Positions 1-5,502 of a stretch of 5,998 nucleotides of DNA are shown piece by piece (the stretch's first letter is position 1; every line of letters starts with the position of its first letter). The stretch comes from Thermoplasmata archaeon (lineage in GTDB: Archaea; Thermoplasmatota; Thermoplasmata; Thermoplasmatales; Thermoplasmataceae). The notes beneath the pieces were generated by a model, which was given only the letters and a program-made list of their open reading frames with translations, was not told where the DNA came from and did no database searches. The position numbers and the translations under genes were made by a program. The DNA is taken from contig JAKAYH010000161.1 in NCBI GenBank assembly GCA_021826835.1, forward strand, positions 1 through 5,998, given 5' to 3'.

Positions 1-1
1 T

Positions 2-82
2 ATTCGGCTTTCTGTGGGGATTGAAAATGTCGATGATCTGATTGCTGATATAGAAAAAGCATTGTCGAGCATCTCTGTTTAA
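2..82 (+). CDS. C-terminus of a trans-sulfuration PLP-dependent enzyme (partial)
   Basis: The window opens inside a gene; 26 codons and a TAA stop are visible. The peptide IRLSVGIENVDDLIADIEKA is the C-terminal signature of the Cys/Met metabolism PLP-dependent family: cystathionine gamma-synthase, cystathionine beta- or gamma-lyase, methionine gamma-lyase and O-acetylhomoserine sulfhydrylase. In that family the Arg of the (I/V)RLSVGIE motif contacts the substrate carboxylate. These are cytosolic enzymes that make or break C-S bonds in cysteine, homocysteine and methionine. The lysine that binds PLP lies outside the window, so the exact reaction cannot be assigned. The gene converges on the regulator at 103-828 with 20 bp between the stops. 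Confidence 0.85.
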   Translation: MRLSVGIENVDDLIADIEKALSSISV

Positions 83-85
83 TTG

Positions 86-103
86 AATTTTTCCCGCAAA
101 ATT
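86..103. terminator. AT-rich inverted repeat between convergent genes
   Basis: AATTTT (86-91) and AAAATT (98-103) form a perfect 6-bp inverted repeat around a TCCCGC loop, and a T5 tract sits at 88-92. It lies between the stop of the PLP enzyme and the stop of the regulator. Archaeal transcription usually ends at T-rich tracts, and the symmetry could serve both strands. The stem is weak (all A-T), so the T tract is the better part of the evidence. Confidence 0.35.
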
Positions 104-828
104 TATGGATTATTTTTATACCTTTTTCTGTTCCACTTCATCGACTTTTCTTCATAAGTTGTATTACCATCAAATCTGAAGCCAATATAGTGTGAAATAG
201 CATTAATCTCTGCCCTTCTCAGTTTTTTTGAAATGTTTGATTTACTTGTACTATATGAAGTAGCGACATCTCTGAGTTTCAATTTCTTGTTTGATAAATA
301 GTACCCTTTGTTGTACAAATCTTCTAGCAGATTGAAATATCTGTCTTCATAAAATGGTAATATGCGTCTAGAAAAGTCATCTTGGTCAAGTTTTTCAAAA
401 TTGACAATCTTAGTTCTATTCTTTACATCATTGATTAATCTCTCATAGGATTCATACCACGAATATATGTACCAAGTTTCATAACCCCCATAGAAAATTT
501 CACTAAAATATGGGCAGTTATACTTGTTCATCAACTCGCTCATAGAATCCGTTAAATGGCTACTTAGCTCTATAAGATAGGTCTTACCGTTGCTAAGGGT
601 CTCTATGTGTTTAAGTTTCCAAACGGATTCTTGGCTTTTCAACTCTTCGAAAAAATCATTCCAGCCATAATCCAAGCGTTCGCCCTCGTCAACATAGAAG
701 GCCACATAGCCTTTAATAGTATTGGATCCAATTATTACTTGGTTCAATAGTATACCATATGTGTGACGATATTTACTAAGGAGTTGACTCCAACACCCCT
801 CATGATCTACAGTAATCTTGAAGAACAT
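103..828 (-). CDS. Bat-type HTH_10 transcriptional regulator
   Basis: This 241-residue cytosolic protein is a probable DNA-binding regulator of the archaeal bacterioopsin-activator (Bat, HTH_10) type. The C-terminal part (about 163-216) fits the HTH_10 pattern: a helix ending in LEDLYNKGYY, then LKLRDVATSYSTSKSNIS, then KKLRRAEINAI. This is the usual order of 'GYY', 'LxxVA', 'SKSxxSxxLRRAE'. The N-terminal 150 residues open with a KITVDHEGCW segment and are rich in aromatic residues. In related proteins this part is taken to sense a ligand, but no ligand can be read here. The last 20 residues are strongly basic. The gene is divergent from the reductoisomerase-like/cyclase operon, so that operon is its most likely target (inference). 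The ATG at 828 is about 22-28 bp from a TATA-like box and has no clear ribosome-binding site, which would suit a leaderless mRNA. Confidence 0.85.
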   Translation of the reverse strand: MFFKITVDHEGCWSQLLSKYRHTYGILLNQVIIGSNTIKGYVAFYVDEGERLDYGWNDFFEELKSQESVWKLKHIETLSNGKTYLIELSSHLTDSMSELMNKYNCPYFSEIFYGGYETWYIYSWYESYERLINDVKNRTKIVNFEKLDQDDFSRRILPFYEDRYFNLLEDLYNKGYYLSNKKLKLRDVATSYSTSKSNISKKLRRAEINAISHYIGFRFDGNTTYEEKSMKWNRKRYKNNP

Positions 829-845
829 AGAATCACATTCTTGCC

Positions 846-890
846 GAATATTTATATTAGAGTATCTACGTGTTGTCTAAAATCTATACA
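846..890. promoter_or_regulatory. Divergent promoter region with nearly symmetric TATA-like box
   Basis: The only 85 bp between the two divergent genes contains AATATTTATATTA at 847-859. On the minus strand this reads TATAAATA (849-856), placed about 25 bp before the regulator start at 828, as expected for an archaeal TATA box feeding a leaderless transcript. On the plus strand TTTATATT (851-858) would place transcription near 880. A second candidate, TCTATACA around 882-889, lies about 27 bp before the ATG at 914 and would give a leaderless operon mRNA. No ribosome-binding site precedes 914. Which box drives the operon cannot be decided by reading. Confidence 0.45.
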
Positions 891-913
891 TTCAACTTGT
901 TCATTTACTATGC

Positions 914-1936
914 ATGGAACAAAACGCCAAAAACGACAGGTTAAAGACAAGCATTGGAAAATATAAAGATTTACTGACCAAAGTTAAGGCGATGACTGTA
1001 GCCATAATAGGATATGGAAATCAGGGGAGATCTCAGGCTTTAAATCTGCGTGATTCTGGCTTCAATGTTATCGTGGGTAACATTGAAGATCATTATGCTA
1101 AGAAAGCCAGGGAAGATGGATTTAACGTGTACACCATTTCAGAAGTCGTTTCAAGTTCAAGAATTATTTTTGTTCTTGTTCCTGATGAACTTCAAGAAGA
1201 GATCTTTAAGAGAGATATTACCCCCAACCTTAAAAAGACCAATATAATTGTTTTTGCTTCAGGTTATAATTATTTCTATAATTTAATAGAACTACCTGAT
1301 TATGTAAATGTACTAATGATTGCACCAAGAATGATAGGATGGGGTGTACGCGACGTGTATCTGAATAATATGGGCTTTCCAGTGTTAATAGCCGTAGGGA
1401 AGGATGCGGATGGCATTGCTGAGGGCGAACTCATGGCACTATGCGAAGGCCTAGGGGTTTTTAAAAAGGGTGGCTGCGCTGTAGAATCGTCATTTAGGGA
1501 AGAAACCCTCATAGATCTGCTCTCTGAGCATTCGTGGGCTGGTGCAATCCTTTTTCTTTTCAGAACATATTATGACGTTGCAACGAGTTTAGGGGCCTCT
1601 CCTGAAAGTGTTATCCTTGAACTGTACGGTTCCGGCGAATTAGCTGAGATAGCTACATCAATGAAGAACCTCGGTTTATTCGAGCAGCTAAAGACTCATT
1701 CGCGTACTAGCCAATATGGTCAACTTACTCGAGGTCCAAAATATATAACTGAGGAGCTAAGGCAGAGGCTATACAGTGAAGCTTATGATATACTAAATGG
1801 CACCTTTGAAAAGGAGTGGAGAAAAGAGCAACTTTCAGGTAGGGATTCCATAGATAACCTATTAAAAAAAGCAAAAGATCACCCGATGGAGCTTGAAGAG
1901 AAAAAGTTATTCAAAATTTTAGAAAGAGGAGAGTAG
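914..1936 (+). CDS. Divergent ketol-acid reductoisomerase-like NAD(P)-dependent protein
   Basis: The 340 residues match class I ketol-acid reductoisomerase (IlvC) in length and order. The Rossmann motif GYGNQG is at 33-38, followed by ALNLRDSG, the mid-region LMIAPRMIGWGVRD (134-147), PVLIAV, and SSFREETLIDLLSE with metal-ligand-like D201 and E205. The C-terminal knotted domain ends in SRTSQYG (263-269). True IlvC converts acetohydroxyacids to dihydroxyacids in valine/isoleucine synthesis. Here the catalytic His of the usual HGFN motif is Ser116 (ASGYN), the catalytic Lys of APKGPG is Arg139, and the second E-x3-E metal pair is altered (E236 and E242 are six apart). It may be a paralogue that only reduces, or that uses another substrate. 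The NIEDH loop after the second strand (56-60) is acidic, which would favour NADH (inference). ATG 914 gives the normal N-terminal spacing before GYGNQG; ATG 992 would remove it. The gene is joined to the cyclase by a 2-bp gap. Confidence 0.8.
   Translation: MEQNAKNDRLKTSIGKYKDLLTKVKAMTVAIIGYGNQGRSQALNLRDSGFNVIVGNIEDHYAKKAREDGFNVYTISEVVSSSRIIFVLVPDELQEEIFKRDITPNLKKTNIIVFASGYNYFYNLIELPDYVNVLMIAPRMIGWGVRDVYLNNMGFPVLIAVGKDADGIAEGELMALCEGLGVFKKGGCAVESSFREETLIDLLSEHSWAGAILFLFRTYYDVATSLGASPESVILELYGSGELAEIATSMKNLGLFEQLKTHSRTSQYGQLTRGPKYITEELRQRLYSEAYDILNGTFEKEWRKEQLSGRDSIDNLLKKAKDHPMELEEKKLFKILERGE
1926..1933 (+). promoter_or_regulatory. Ribosome-binding site fixing the TTG start of the cyclase
   Basis: GAGGAGAG at the very end of the upstream gene lies about 5-7 bp before TTG 1939. 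It supports this rare start over the in-frame ATG at 1969, which opens the MIDLSHPI motif but has no such site in front of it. Confidence 0.6.
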
Positions 1937-1938
1937 AA

Positions 1939-2655
1939 TTGTCTCTACCGGATTTAGAAAAATATGAAATGATTGATTTATCCCATCCTATTTACCATAG
2001 GATGCCTAGCTGGCCGGGCCATACTCAGTTTACAGTGACTGACCTCAGAATTTCATCTATAGATGAATATTCAGTAAAGAATATTTCAATGAATACACAC
2101 CACGGGACCCATATAGATGTCGAAGCACACATGGTGGAGAACGGTCTTACTCTTGAAAAGTACCCACTGGAAGCATTGTTGGGAAAAGGGATAATCATTG
2201 ATGTCTCTGGATCTAAACCCGCTAGCCCTATAGATACCGTAAATATTGAAAAAAATGAAGAAAATGTTGATCAAAATGATGTTGTTTTGCTGTATACAGG
2301 ATGGGATAAATTTAGAGGCAATAATCCGAAATACTTGTTCGAGTGGCCTTATGTTAATCCCGATTTAGCTAATTTTTTTGTAAGAAAAAGGATCAAAATG
2401 TTGGGAACTGACGGGCTGAGCATTGGAGGGTGGGGTGGTAATTTGAAGTCACATAAAATCGTAACAGAAACCACCGTAGAAGTTCATAAAATATTACTAA
2501 AGAAAAAGATTATTCTATTAGAGGAGCTTGCAAATCTCAGCAAGGCTCTAAATGGGAAAGAGTGTGTAAAAATTTTTTTCATGGCACTTCCACTACCGAT
2601 TGATGGAGCAGATGGTAGTCCCGTAAGAGCACTAGCATTTTTAGAAAAAAAGTAG
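1939..2655 (+). CDS. Cyclase-family metal-dependent hydrolase (kynurenine formamidase fold)
   Basis: This 238-residue protein belongs to the cyclase/KynB-type family (PF04199), whose members hydrolyse or cyclise amide and lactone substrates with a divalent metal. It begins with the family opening MIDLSHPI (11-18) and carries the motif H54-x-G-T-H58-x-D60-x3-H64. H183 and E195 (in LLEELANL) complete the set. The spacings 54/58/60/64 and 183/195 equal those of KynB metal and catalytic residues (50/54/56/60 and 160/172). The C-terminal PIDGADGSPVRALAF is also typical. The usual Pro of HxGTHxDxPxH is Glu62. The protein is expected to be active, but the substrate is unknown: no tryptophan-degradation gene is nearby, so kynurenine formamidase should not be assumed. 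Its coupling to the reductoisomerase-like gene suggests a shared pathway. The stop TAG is followed at once by TAA. Confidence 0.85.
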   Translation: MSLPDLEKYEMIDLSHPIYHRMPSWPGHTQFTVTDLRISSIDEYSVKNISMNTHHGTHIDVEAHMVENGLTLEKYPLEALLGKGIIIDVSGSKPASPIDTVNIEKNEENVDQNDVVLLYTGWDKFRGNNPKYLFEWPYVNPDLANFFVRKRIKMLGTDGLSIGGWGGNLKSHKIVTETTVEVHKILLKKKIILLEELANLSKALNGKECVKIFFMALPLPIDGADGSPVRALAFLEKK

Positions 2656-2801
2656 TAAACGTAAAGTGCACCCCGTTAGTGGATTTTTTCCATTTGCAGA
2701 GATTGGCAATGACGTGTGAGAAGACTTTCCTAGCAATAAAAGGCGGAGACTCAGATATTAGGGCCTTTGAGATAATATTACTCTACTGGACTTCCATGGT
2801 A
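2656..2801. other. Unassigned stretch with two overlapping open frames
   Basis: No gene can be named here. On the plus strand a frame opens at GTG 2679 and reads FFHLQRLAMTCEKTF, then RAFEIILLYW, running to 2870 into the pseudogene. On the minus strand a competing frame reads ISKALISESPPFIARKV. Either could be the remnant of a decayed gene, but neither matches a family I recognise and neither has a ribosome-binding site. It may be debris left by the element activity seen just downstream. Confidence 0.3.
2683..2690 (+). terminator. T6 tract after the operon
   Basis: A T6 run lies about 28 bp after the cyclase stop. Archaeal RNA polymerase often terminates at such tracts without a hairpin, and none is visible here. 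Confidence 0.3.
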
Positions 2802-3094
2802 TCAACACTTCCAGGAGATCTTTTTTGCGGTTCCAATATAGTACTCAGCCTTATACTCTGCCAGATATGAGAGTACTTTCTCCAGATCGCAATCCCGTAT
2901 TATTATGAATTTCCTGAATGGGATTTCTTCCATTTCCCCCTTTCTGTGAAACACATACCTCCTGCTCTAGGATTTTGAATCCTGTCCATAGAGCCCCTTA
3001 CAAATTTGTTGAGTGAGTTTATGTCTGTTCCCTTTGGGAGCCTGAAAGCGACCATGGATGATTCCATTATGTGTAGTAGATATATGTTATCCAT
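2802..3094 (-). pseudogene. Decayed small archaeal gene of unknown function (RRKG...EIP-type protein)
   Basis: The minus strand from ATG 3094 reads MESSMVAFRLPKGTD (from its tenth codon) to NKFVRG. The frame then shifts near 2994-2997 and continues with LYGQDSKS, a TAG stop (2967-2969), and SRRYVFHRKGEMEEIPFRK, IIIRDCDLEKVLSYLAEYKA and EYYIGTAKKI, ending at TGA 2802. The three blocks join into one coherent product of about 96 residues, so one frameshift and one nonsense change have broken a single gene. The layout resembles a small, uncharacterised archaeal family with 'YGxxxxS...YRYRRKGLLDEIPxRK...' (from memory). Compared with that pattern, a few residues between RK and IIIR also seem to be missing. 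No function is known to me. Confidence 0.6.
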
Positions 3095-3310
3095 TTAAGT
3101 GCTTTTCATATACTATCATGGCCGGAAAGACTGCTGAAGATACGAGGTGCAGCCCATAACCATACCAGACCAGTTACGGAAGGAGTAATCAATGGAAAAA
3201 TCTGAAACCATTGTAGCTGACCGGACATGTGAATATAGTAACATATCACATGAAAGCTCCAGTGACAATGCCCCCAGGGTCGCAAGACCCGACCATCAAG
3301 GGAGGCTAGC
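3095..3310. other. Non-coding or decayed stretch between pseudogene and IS630 remnant
   Basis: Apart from the 42-codon ORF and the GCAA hairpin listed separately, no gene is recognisable. Short unconnected frames (for example RLLKIRGAAHNHTRPV around 3130-3175) suggest older coding debris. CTTAAATGG just before 3094 on the minus strand could be the start region of the decayed gene there. Confidence 0.35.
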
Positions 3311-3320
3311 TAGTGCTTAA
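3192..3320 (+). CDS. Small ORF of 42 codons, possibly the tail of a TnpB-like gene
   Basis: ATG 3192 follows a strong GGAAGGAG (3178-3185) by 6 bp. The product opens MEKSETIVADRTCEY and closes DHQGRLASA before TAA 3318-3320. It is hydrophilic, with no membrane segment and no recognised domain. The Ser/Glu-rich, gene-end character recalls the variable C-terminal tails of IS200/IS605 TnpB proteins, and a different frame just upstream reads RLLKIRGAAHNHTRPV; this link is weak. The last codons overlap the end of the IS630 remnant. It may be a real small gene, a TnpB remnant or chance. Confidence 0.25.
   Translation: MEKSETIVADRTCEYSNISHESSSDNAPRVARPDHQGRLASA
3277..3290. other. GC-rich hairpin with GCAA tetraloop
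   Basis: GGGTC-GCAA-GACCC is a perfect 5-bp stem closed by a GNRA-class tetraloop on the plus strand, in AT-rich surroundings. GNRA loops are typical of structured RNA. It lies inside the 42-codon ORF and 21 bp before the IS630 end, so it could belong to an element end or a structured RNA. It is short and could be chance. Confidence 0.3.
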
Positions 3321-3740
3321 TTGACTAAGGTCCCAATAGTATTTCTCAGTTGTGATCCCTTAACTTCCCTTTTCTTCCATATGAACGGTTTTGCTTTACC
3401 GTTATGTTCATTTACAAACGCCATTATAGCTTCTGAAACTTGCACCCTTCAGTGTTTCCCTTGAAAGTATGGAGAAGAATATCTCCACCATGTTTAACCA
3501 GCTTGCCGAAGTTGGTGTGTAATGAAATTTAACATTGGGATGTTCTGACAACCACTCATCGCATCTTTTGTGTGTGCAGTAGTTATCCAGGATCACATGT
3601 ATCTCCTTGACCTCCTGATTCTTCGCATTCTTTTCAGGCATATCGCGAAGTACTTCATCCATGAACGCAAGAAAGTCAACTCTCTTCTTTGTCTTTGTAG
3701 TCTTTGGATTGTCCATGTTTCTAGGCATAATGGCACAGAC
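3311..3740 (-). mobile_element. IS630-family remnant with one terminal end
   Basis: The transposase pseudogene is followed within a few bases by the sequence TAGTGCTTAATTGAC read on the plus strand from 3311. The other IS630 element in this window starts TAGTGTTAGACATAAC at about 5666. Both open TAGTG-x-TTA and IS630 elements insert at TA, so 3311 is the likely element end. The other end has been lost at the junction with the IS5-like remnant; that boundary is estimated to within about 20 bp. Confidence 0.6.
3317..3728 (-). pseudogene. IS630-family DDE transposase, C-terminal half, frameshifted
   Basis: The frame from 3728 reads down to HVILDNYCTHK (second catalytic Asp, D48 of this frame), then FHYTPTSASWLNMVEIFF with the catalytic Glu (E82), SILSRETLKGASF, and a stop at 3408-3410. 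This is the DDE_3 endonuclease core of IS630 transposases. In the +1 frame from about 3434 the protein goes on as EAIMAFVNEHNGKAKPF, IWKKREVKGSQLRNTIGTL, and VN with TAA at 3317-3319, which is the normal IS630 end. About half a dozen residues seem lost at the join, so a small deletion caused the shift. The N-terminal half with the helix-turn-helix and first catalytic Asp is missing. The remnant stops against the oppositely oriented IS5-like remnant, near 3730-3750. It cannot make an active transposase. Confidence 0.85.
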
Positions 3741-3744
3741 CGTC

Positions 3745-4143
3745 GATCTATGCCCGCAGATTGAGGTGATGCTTGGAGAGCCACTTTATTCCAACAGGAA
3801 GATCTGCTCAATAGCGGACGAATACGGGATCAAACCTTATTTCCTCCCGAAGACAAATGCAACATTCAGGGCAAAGGGCGTGGCATCATAGGAGGTCATG
3901 CTATACGGACTCGTTGAGGATCCGCAATCCTGCATGGGGCAGTATTACATGCGATCCAAATCAGAATCAGTTAACTCAATGCTCAGGAGGAAGATGTCTG
4001 CAAAGATAGGAAAGAAGCTGCCTCAGAGGAAAAGGACGGAGGAGAGCCTGAAGATCAACATGCACAACCTGAGGCAGTCACTGCTCCCTGGGTGTACAAT
4101 TCCGGAAATGATAAAGGACTACAGGGGGCTATACCTGAAATAA
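3745..4143 (+). pseudogene. IS5-like DDE transposase, C-terminal part with an amber codon
   Basis: One frame reads GEPLYSNRKICSIADEYGIK, PYFLPKTNATFRAKGVAS, TAG (3889-3891), EVMLYGLVEDPQS, then YYMRSKSESVNSMLRRKMS and KIGKKLPQRKRTEESLKIN, ending TAA at 4141-4143. The Y-x2-R-x3-E segment is the C-terminal catalytic signature of IS4/IS5-group DDE transposases, with E the last catalytic residue; the Lys normally seven residues further on is Arg. The TAG stands where relatives carry Trp (K/S-A-W-E-M), so a single G-to-A change from TGG would explain it. The N-terminal two thirds, including the first catalytic Asp, are absent. The left boundary is uncertain. This is a dead fragment. Confidence 0.75.
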
Positions 4144-4146
4144 TAC

Positions 4147-4170
4147 TGTCCCAAAACCCGACATGGGACA
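4147..4170. repeat. 7-bp inverted repeat after the IS5-like remnant
   Basis: TGTCCCA (4147-4153) and TGGGACA (4164-4170) form a hairpin with a 10-nt loop, starting 4 bp after the transposase stop. It could be part of the right terminal repeat of the IS5-like element. It could also act as a transcription barrier at the far end of the alcohol dehydrogenase mRNA arriving from the other side. Confidence 0.45.
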
Positions 4171-4227
4171 AATTCTTATATGAGATTAAAACAACGAAGT
4201 TAGAAACGACTCCAGCACCTAATTCGC

Positions 4228-5265
4228 CTACGGGGTAAGGGTTGCTCTACCGAAGTATTTGTTAGTTGCCAGGTCGTCTAGGGCCTTGTTTGCATCTTTT
4301 AGTTGGTAAACGGGTCCTTCCACGCTAAATTTGCCATCGAGATATAGCTTTACCATCTCGTTGAATTCTGGGTATGTCCCAGTCAGATTTCCTATAATGC
4401 TTATCTCTCTATTGATTACATCAAAAGTGCTATCGGCAAAAGAACCACCATATCCAACAATAGACACGATTCCCTGATTTTTGGTCATTTTTATAGCCAT
4501 ATTTGTTACATCACTCTCCCCAACTAAATCAAGTACCACGTCGGCCCCAACGTTGTTTGTTATCTCTAGTACTCTGCCTATGCCCCCATCCTTTCCTGCA
4601 ACAATTGGAAAATCTGCCCCTACTCTTTCTGCTAGCTTAATAGATTTTTCACTTCTATTTATGGCGATGATTTTCGACGGAGTCATTTGTTTTAGCATTT
4701 GCACTGCCATGTGTCCAATTCCCCCGCCTGCACCAAGAACTACTACATAGGAACCGGGATAAATTTGGTTAGAAATCTTTTTTATTGCATGATACGCTGT
4801 TATTCCGGCATCAGCTATTGAAGCCATTCTCCTAAGCTTTTCATTAGAAAGGGTTTTAGGCAATGGTAACACGGCTCTTATTTTTGTTTTTAAAAATTCA
4901 GTGTATCCTCCATCGCTGTCAAATCCAGGCATATATGGTTTTTCGGTACAAAACATATCGTTACCTTTTCTACAGTTTAGGCAATAACCATTTGTCACAT
5001 ATGGAAACATTATCACAGGAAGTCCTTTTGTTAATCCTAAGATATTATCATCAATATCATCGATAAACCCAATGTTCTCGTGGCCCATTATTAGAGGCAA
5101 CTTAAGTTTATCACCAAATTCACCTCTCTCTTCATGAAGATCTGTCCGACATATACCTGCTCCAACCATTTTTATTATAACATCATCTCTTTCGGAAATT
5201 TCAGGCTTAGGAATATCCTCGTAAATTAAATCTTCATTATACTTAACCAATACAGCCGCCTTCAT
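4228..5265 (-). CDS. Zinc-dependent medium-chain alcohol dehydrogenase
   Basis: This 345-residue cytosolic NAD(P)-dependent dehydrogenase of the archaeal zinc MDR family interconverts alcohols and aldehydes or ketones. The catalytic zinc site is C39 (GICRTDLH), H62 and E63 (GHENIG), with D152 (ADAGITAYH) in the position taken by Cys154 in Sulfolobus solfataricus ADH. The structural zinc lobe has C95, C98 and C106. Its first ligand, Glu98 in the Sulfolobus enzyme and Cys in most others, is Asn92 here with identical spacing (+3, +3, +8), so this zinc may be weak or absent. The Rossmann motif is VVLGAGGGIGHMA (175-187). The strand end AINRSE has Asn203-Arg204 instead of the Asp that selects NAD, which leans to NADP (inference). 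The length is normal and the gene looks intact. ATG 5265 is preceded by GGTGA and a TATA box. It stands alone between mobile-element debris and the intron end; its physiological substrate is unknown. Confidence 0.9.
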   Translation of the reverse strand: MKAAVLVKYNEDLIYEDIPKPEISERDDVIIKMVGAGICRTDLHEERGEFGDKLKLPLIMGHENIGFIDDIDDNILGLTKGLPVIMFPYVTNGYCLNCRKGNDMFCTEKPYMPGFDSDGGYTEFLKTKIRAVLPLPKTLSNEKLRRMASIADAGITAYHAIKKISNQIYPGSYVVVLGAGGGIGHMAVQMLKQMTPSKIIAINRSEKSIKLAERVGADFPIVAGKDGGIGRVLEITNNVGADVVLDLVGESDVTNMAIKMTKNQGIVSIVGYGGSFADSTFDVINREISIIGNLTGTYPEFNEMVKLYLDGKFSVEGPVYQLKDANKALDDLATNKYFGRATLTP

Positions 5266-5271
5266 CTTTTG

Positions 5272-5276
5272 TCACC
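5272..5276 (-). promoter_or_regulatory. GGTGA ribosome-binding site of the alcohol dehydrogenase
   Basis: On the minus strand GGTGA lies 6 bp before ATG 5265. It matches the archaeal anti-Shine-Dalgarno sequence (GGAGGTGATC core) and supports this start. Confidence 0.65.
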
Positions 5277-5330
5277 GTCTCCCTATTCAGATATGGAAAT
5301 TATACTTGAGAGTTAACTTGTTCTCATTAT

Positions 5331-5341
5331 TATTTATATAA
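5331..5341 (-). promoter_or_regulatory. TATA box of the alcohol dehydrogenase
   Basis: The minus strand reads TTATATAAATA, a close fit to the archaeal box A. Transcription would start about 25 bp downstream, near 5310, giving a leader of roughly 45 nt that contains the GGTGA site. It lies in the sequence that forms the 3' exon of the intron remnant. Confidence 0.5.
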
Positions 5342-5419
5342 TAGGGCGTCCAAACATTCGTCAAACAACGATATCCACCATTTCCCTCCTTGTTCTGTGT
5401 CTGATCTGGTTGACTAGGG

Positions 5420-5455
5420 ATAGAGTAGAACTCTGCCGTTACCCAGAGGTCTCTC
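5420..5455 (-). ncRNA. Group II intron domain VI with bulged branch-point A
   Basis: Minus-strand pairing: AGAG (5454-5451) with CTCT (5425-5422), A5450 with T5427, and CTCTG (5448-5444) with CAGAG (5435-5431), capped by an 8-nt loop. A5426 is left bulged between the lower helix and the A-T pair. It is the seventh base from a 3' end in AT at 5420, which agrees with the known branch-point position and the 3' AY rule. In a live intron this adenosine would attack the 5' splice site. Confidence 0.65.
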
Positions 5456-5458
5456 GTC

Positions 5459-5491
5459 GAACCGGACTTGCAGTTTTCCCGCATCCGGCTC
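5459..5491 (-). ncRNA. Group II intron domain V (catalytic hairpin)
   Basis: The 33-nt hairpin starts GAGCCGGATGCG and ends GCAAGTCCGGTTC. The lower stem has 9 pairs (GAGCCGGAT with GTCCGGTTC, including G-T pairs), then a two-base AA bulge and a 4-bp upper stem with a GAAAA loop. The catalytic AGC triad occupies positions 2-4. The standard domain V has 34 nt, a 5-bp upper stem and a GAAA tetraloop; this copy is one base short in the upper stem. That may be a natural variant or early decay. Confidence 0.75.
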
Positions 5492-5502
5492 ACCGACTGA
5501 GT

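Noticed and set aside
763..966. A plus-strand open frame spanning the divergent promoter.
   Set aside because: It overlaps the regulator and the reductoisomerase-like gene in another frame, has no ribosome-binding site and no protein-like features.
914..1936. Naming the reductoisomerase-like gene ilvC.
   Set aside because: The catalytic His and Lys are replaced and no branched-chain biosynthesis genes are adjacent, so the symbol would overstate the function.
1939..2655. Naming the cyclase kynB or kynurenine formamidase.
   Set aside because: The fold and ligands fit, but the family covers many substrates and no tryptophan-degradation gene is nearby.
4481..5066. Plus-strand open frames opposite the alcohol dehydrogenase.
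   Set aside because: They are antisense shadows of a well-conserved gene with all motifs on the minus strand.
5287..5493. An open minus-strand frame of 68 codons across domain V, domain VI and the exon.
   Set aside because: It reads through the folded intron RNA end; the RNA structure explains the sequence and the peptide matches no family I know.
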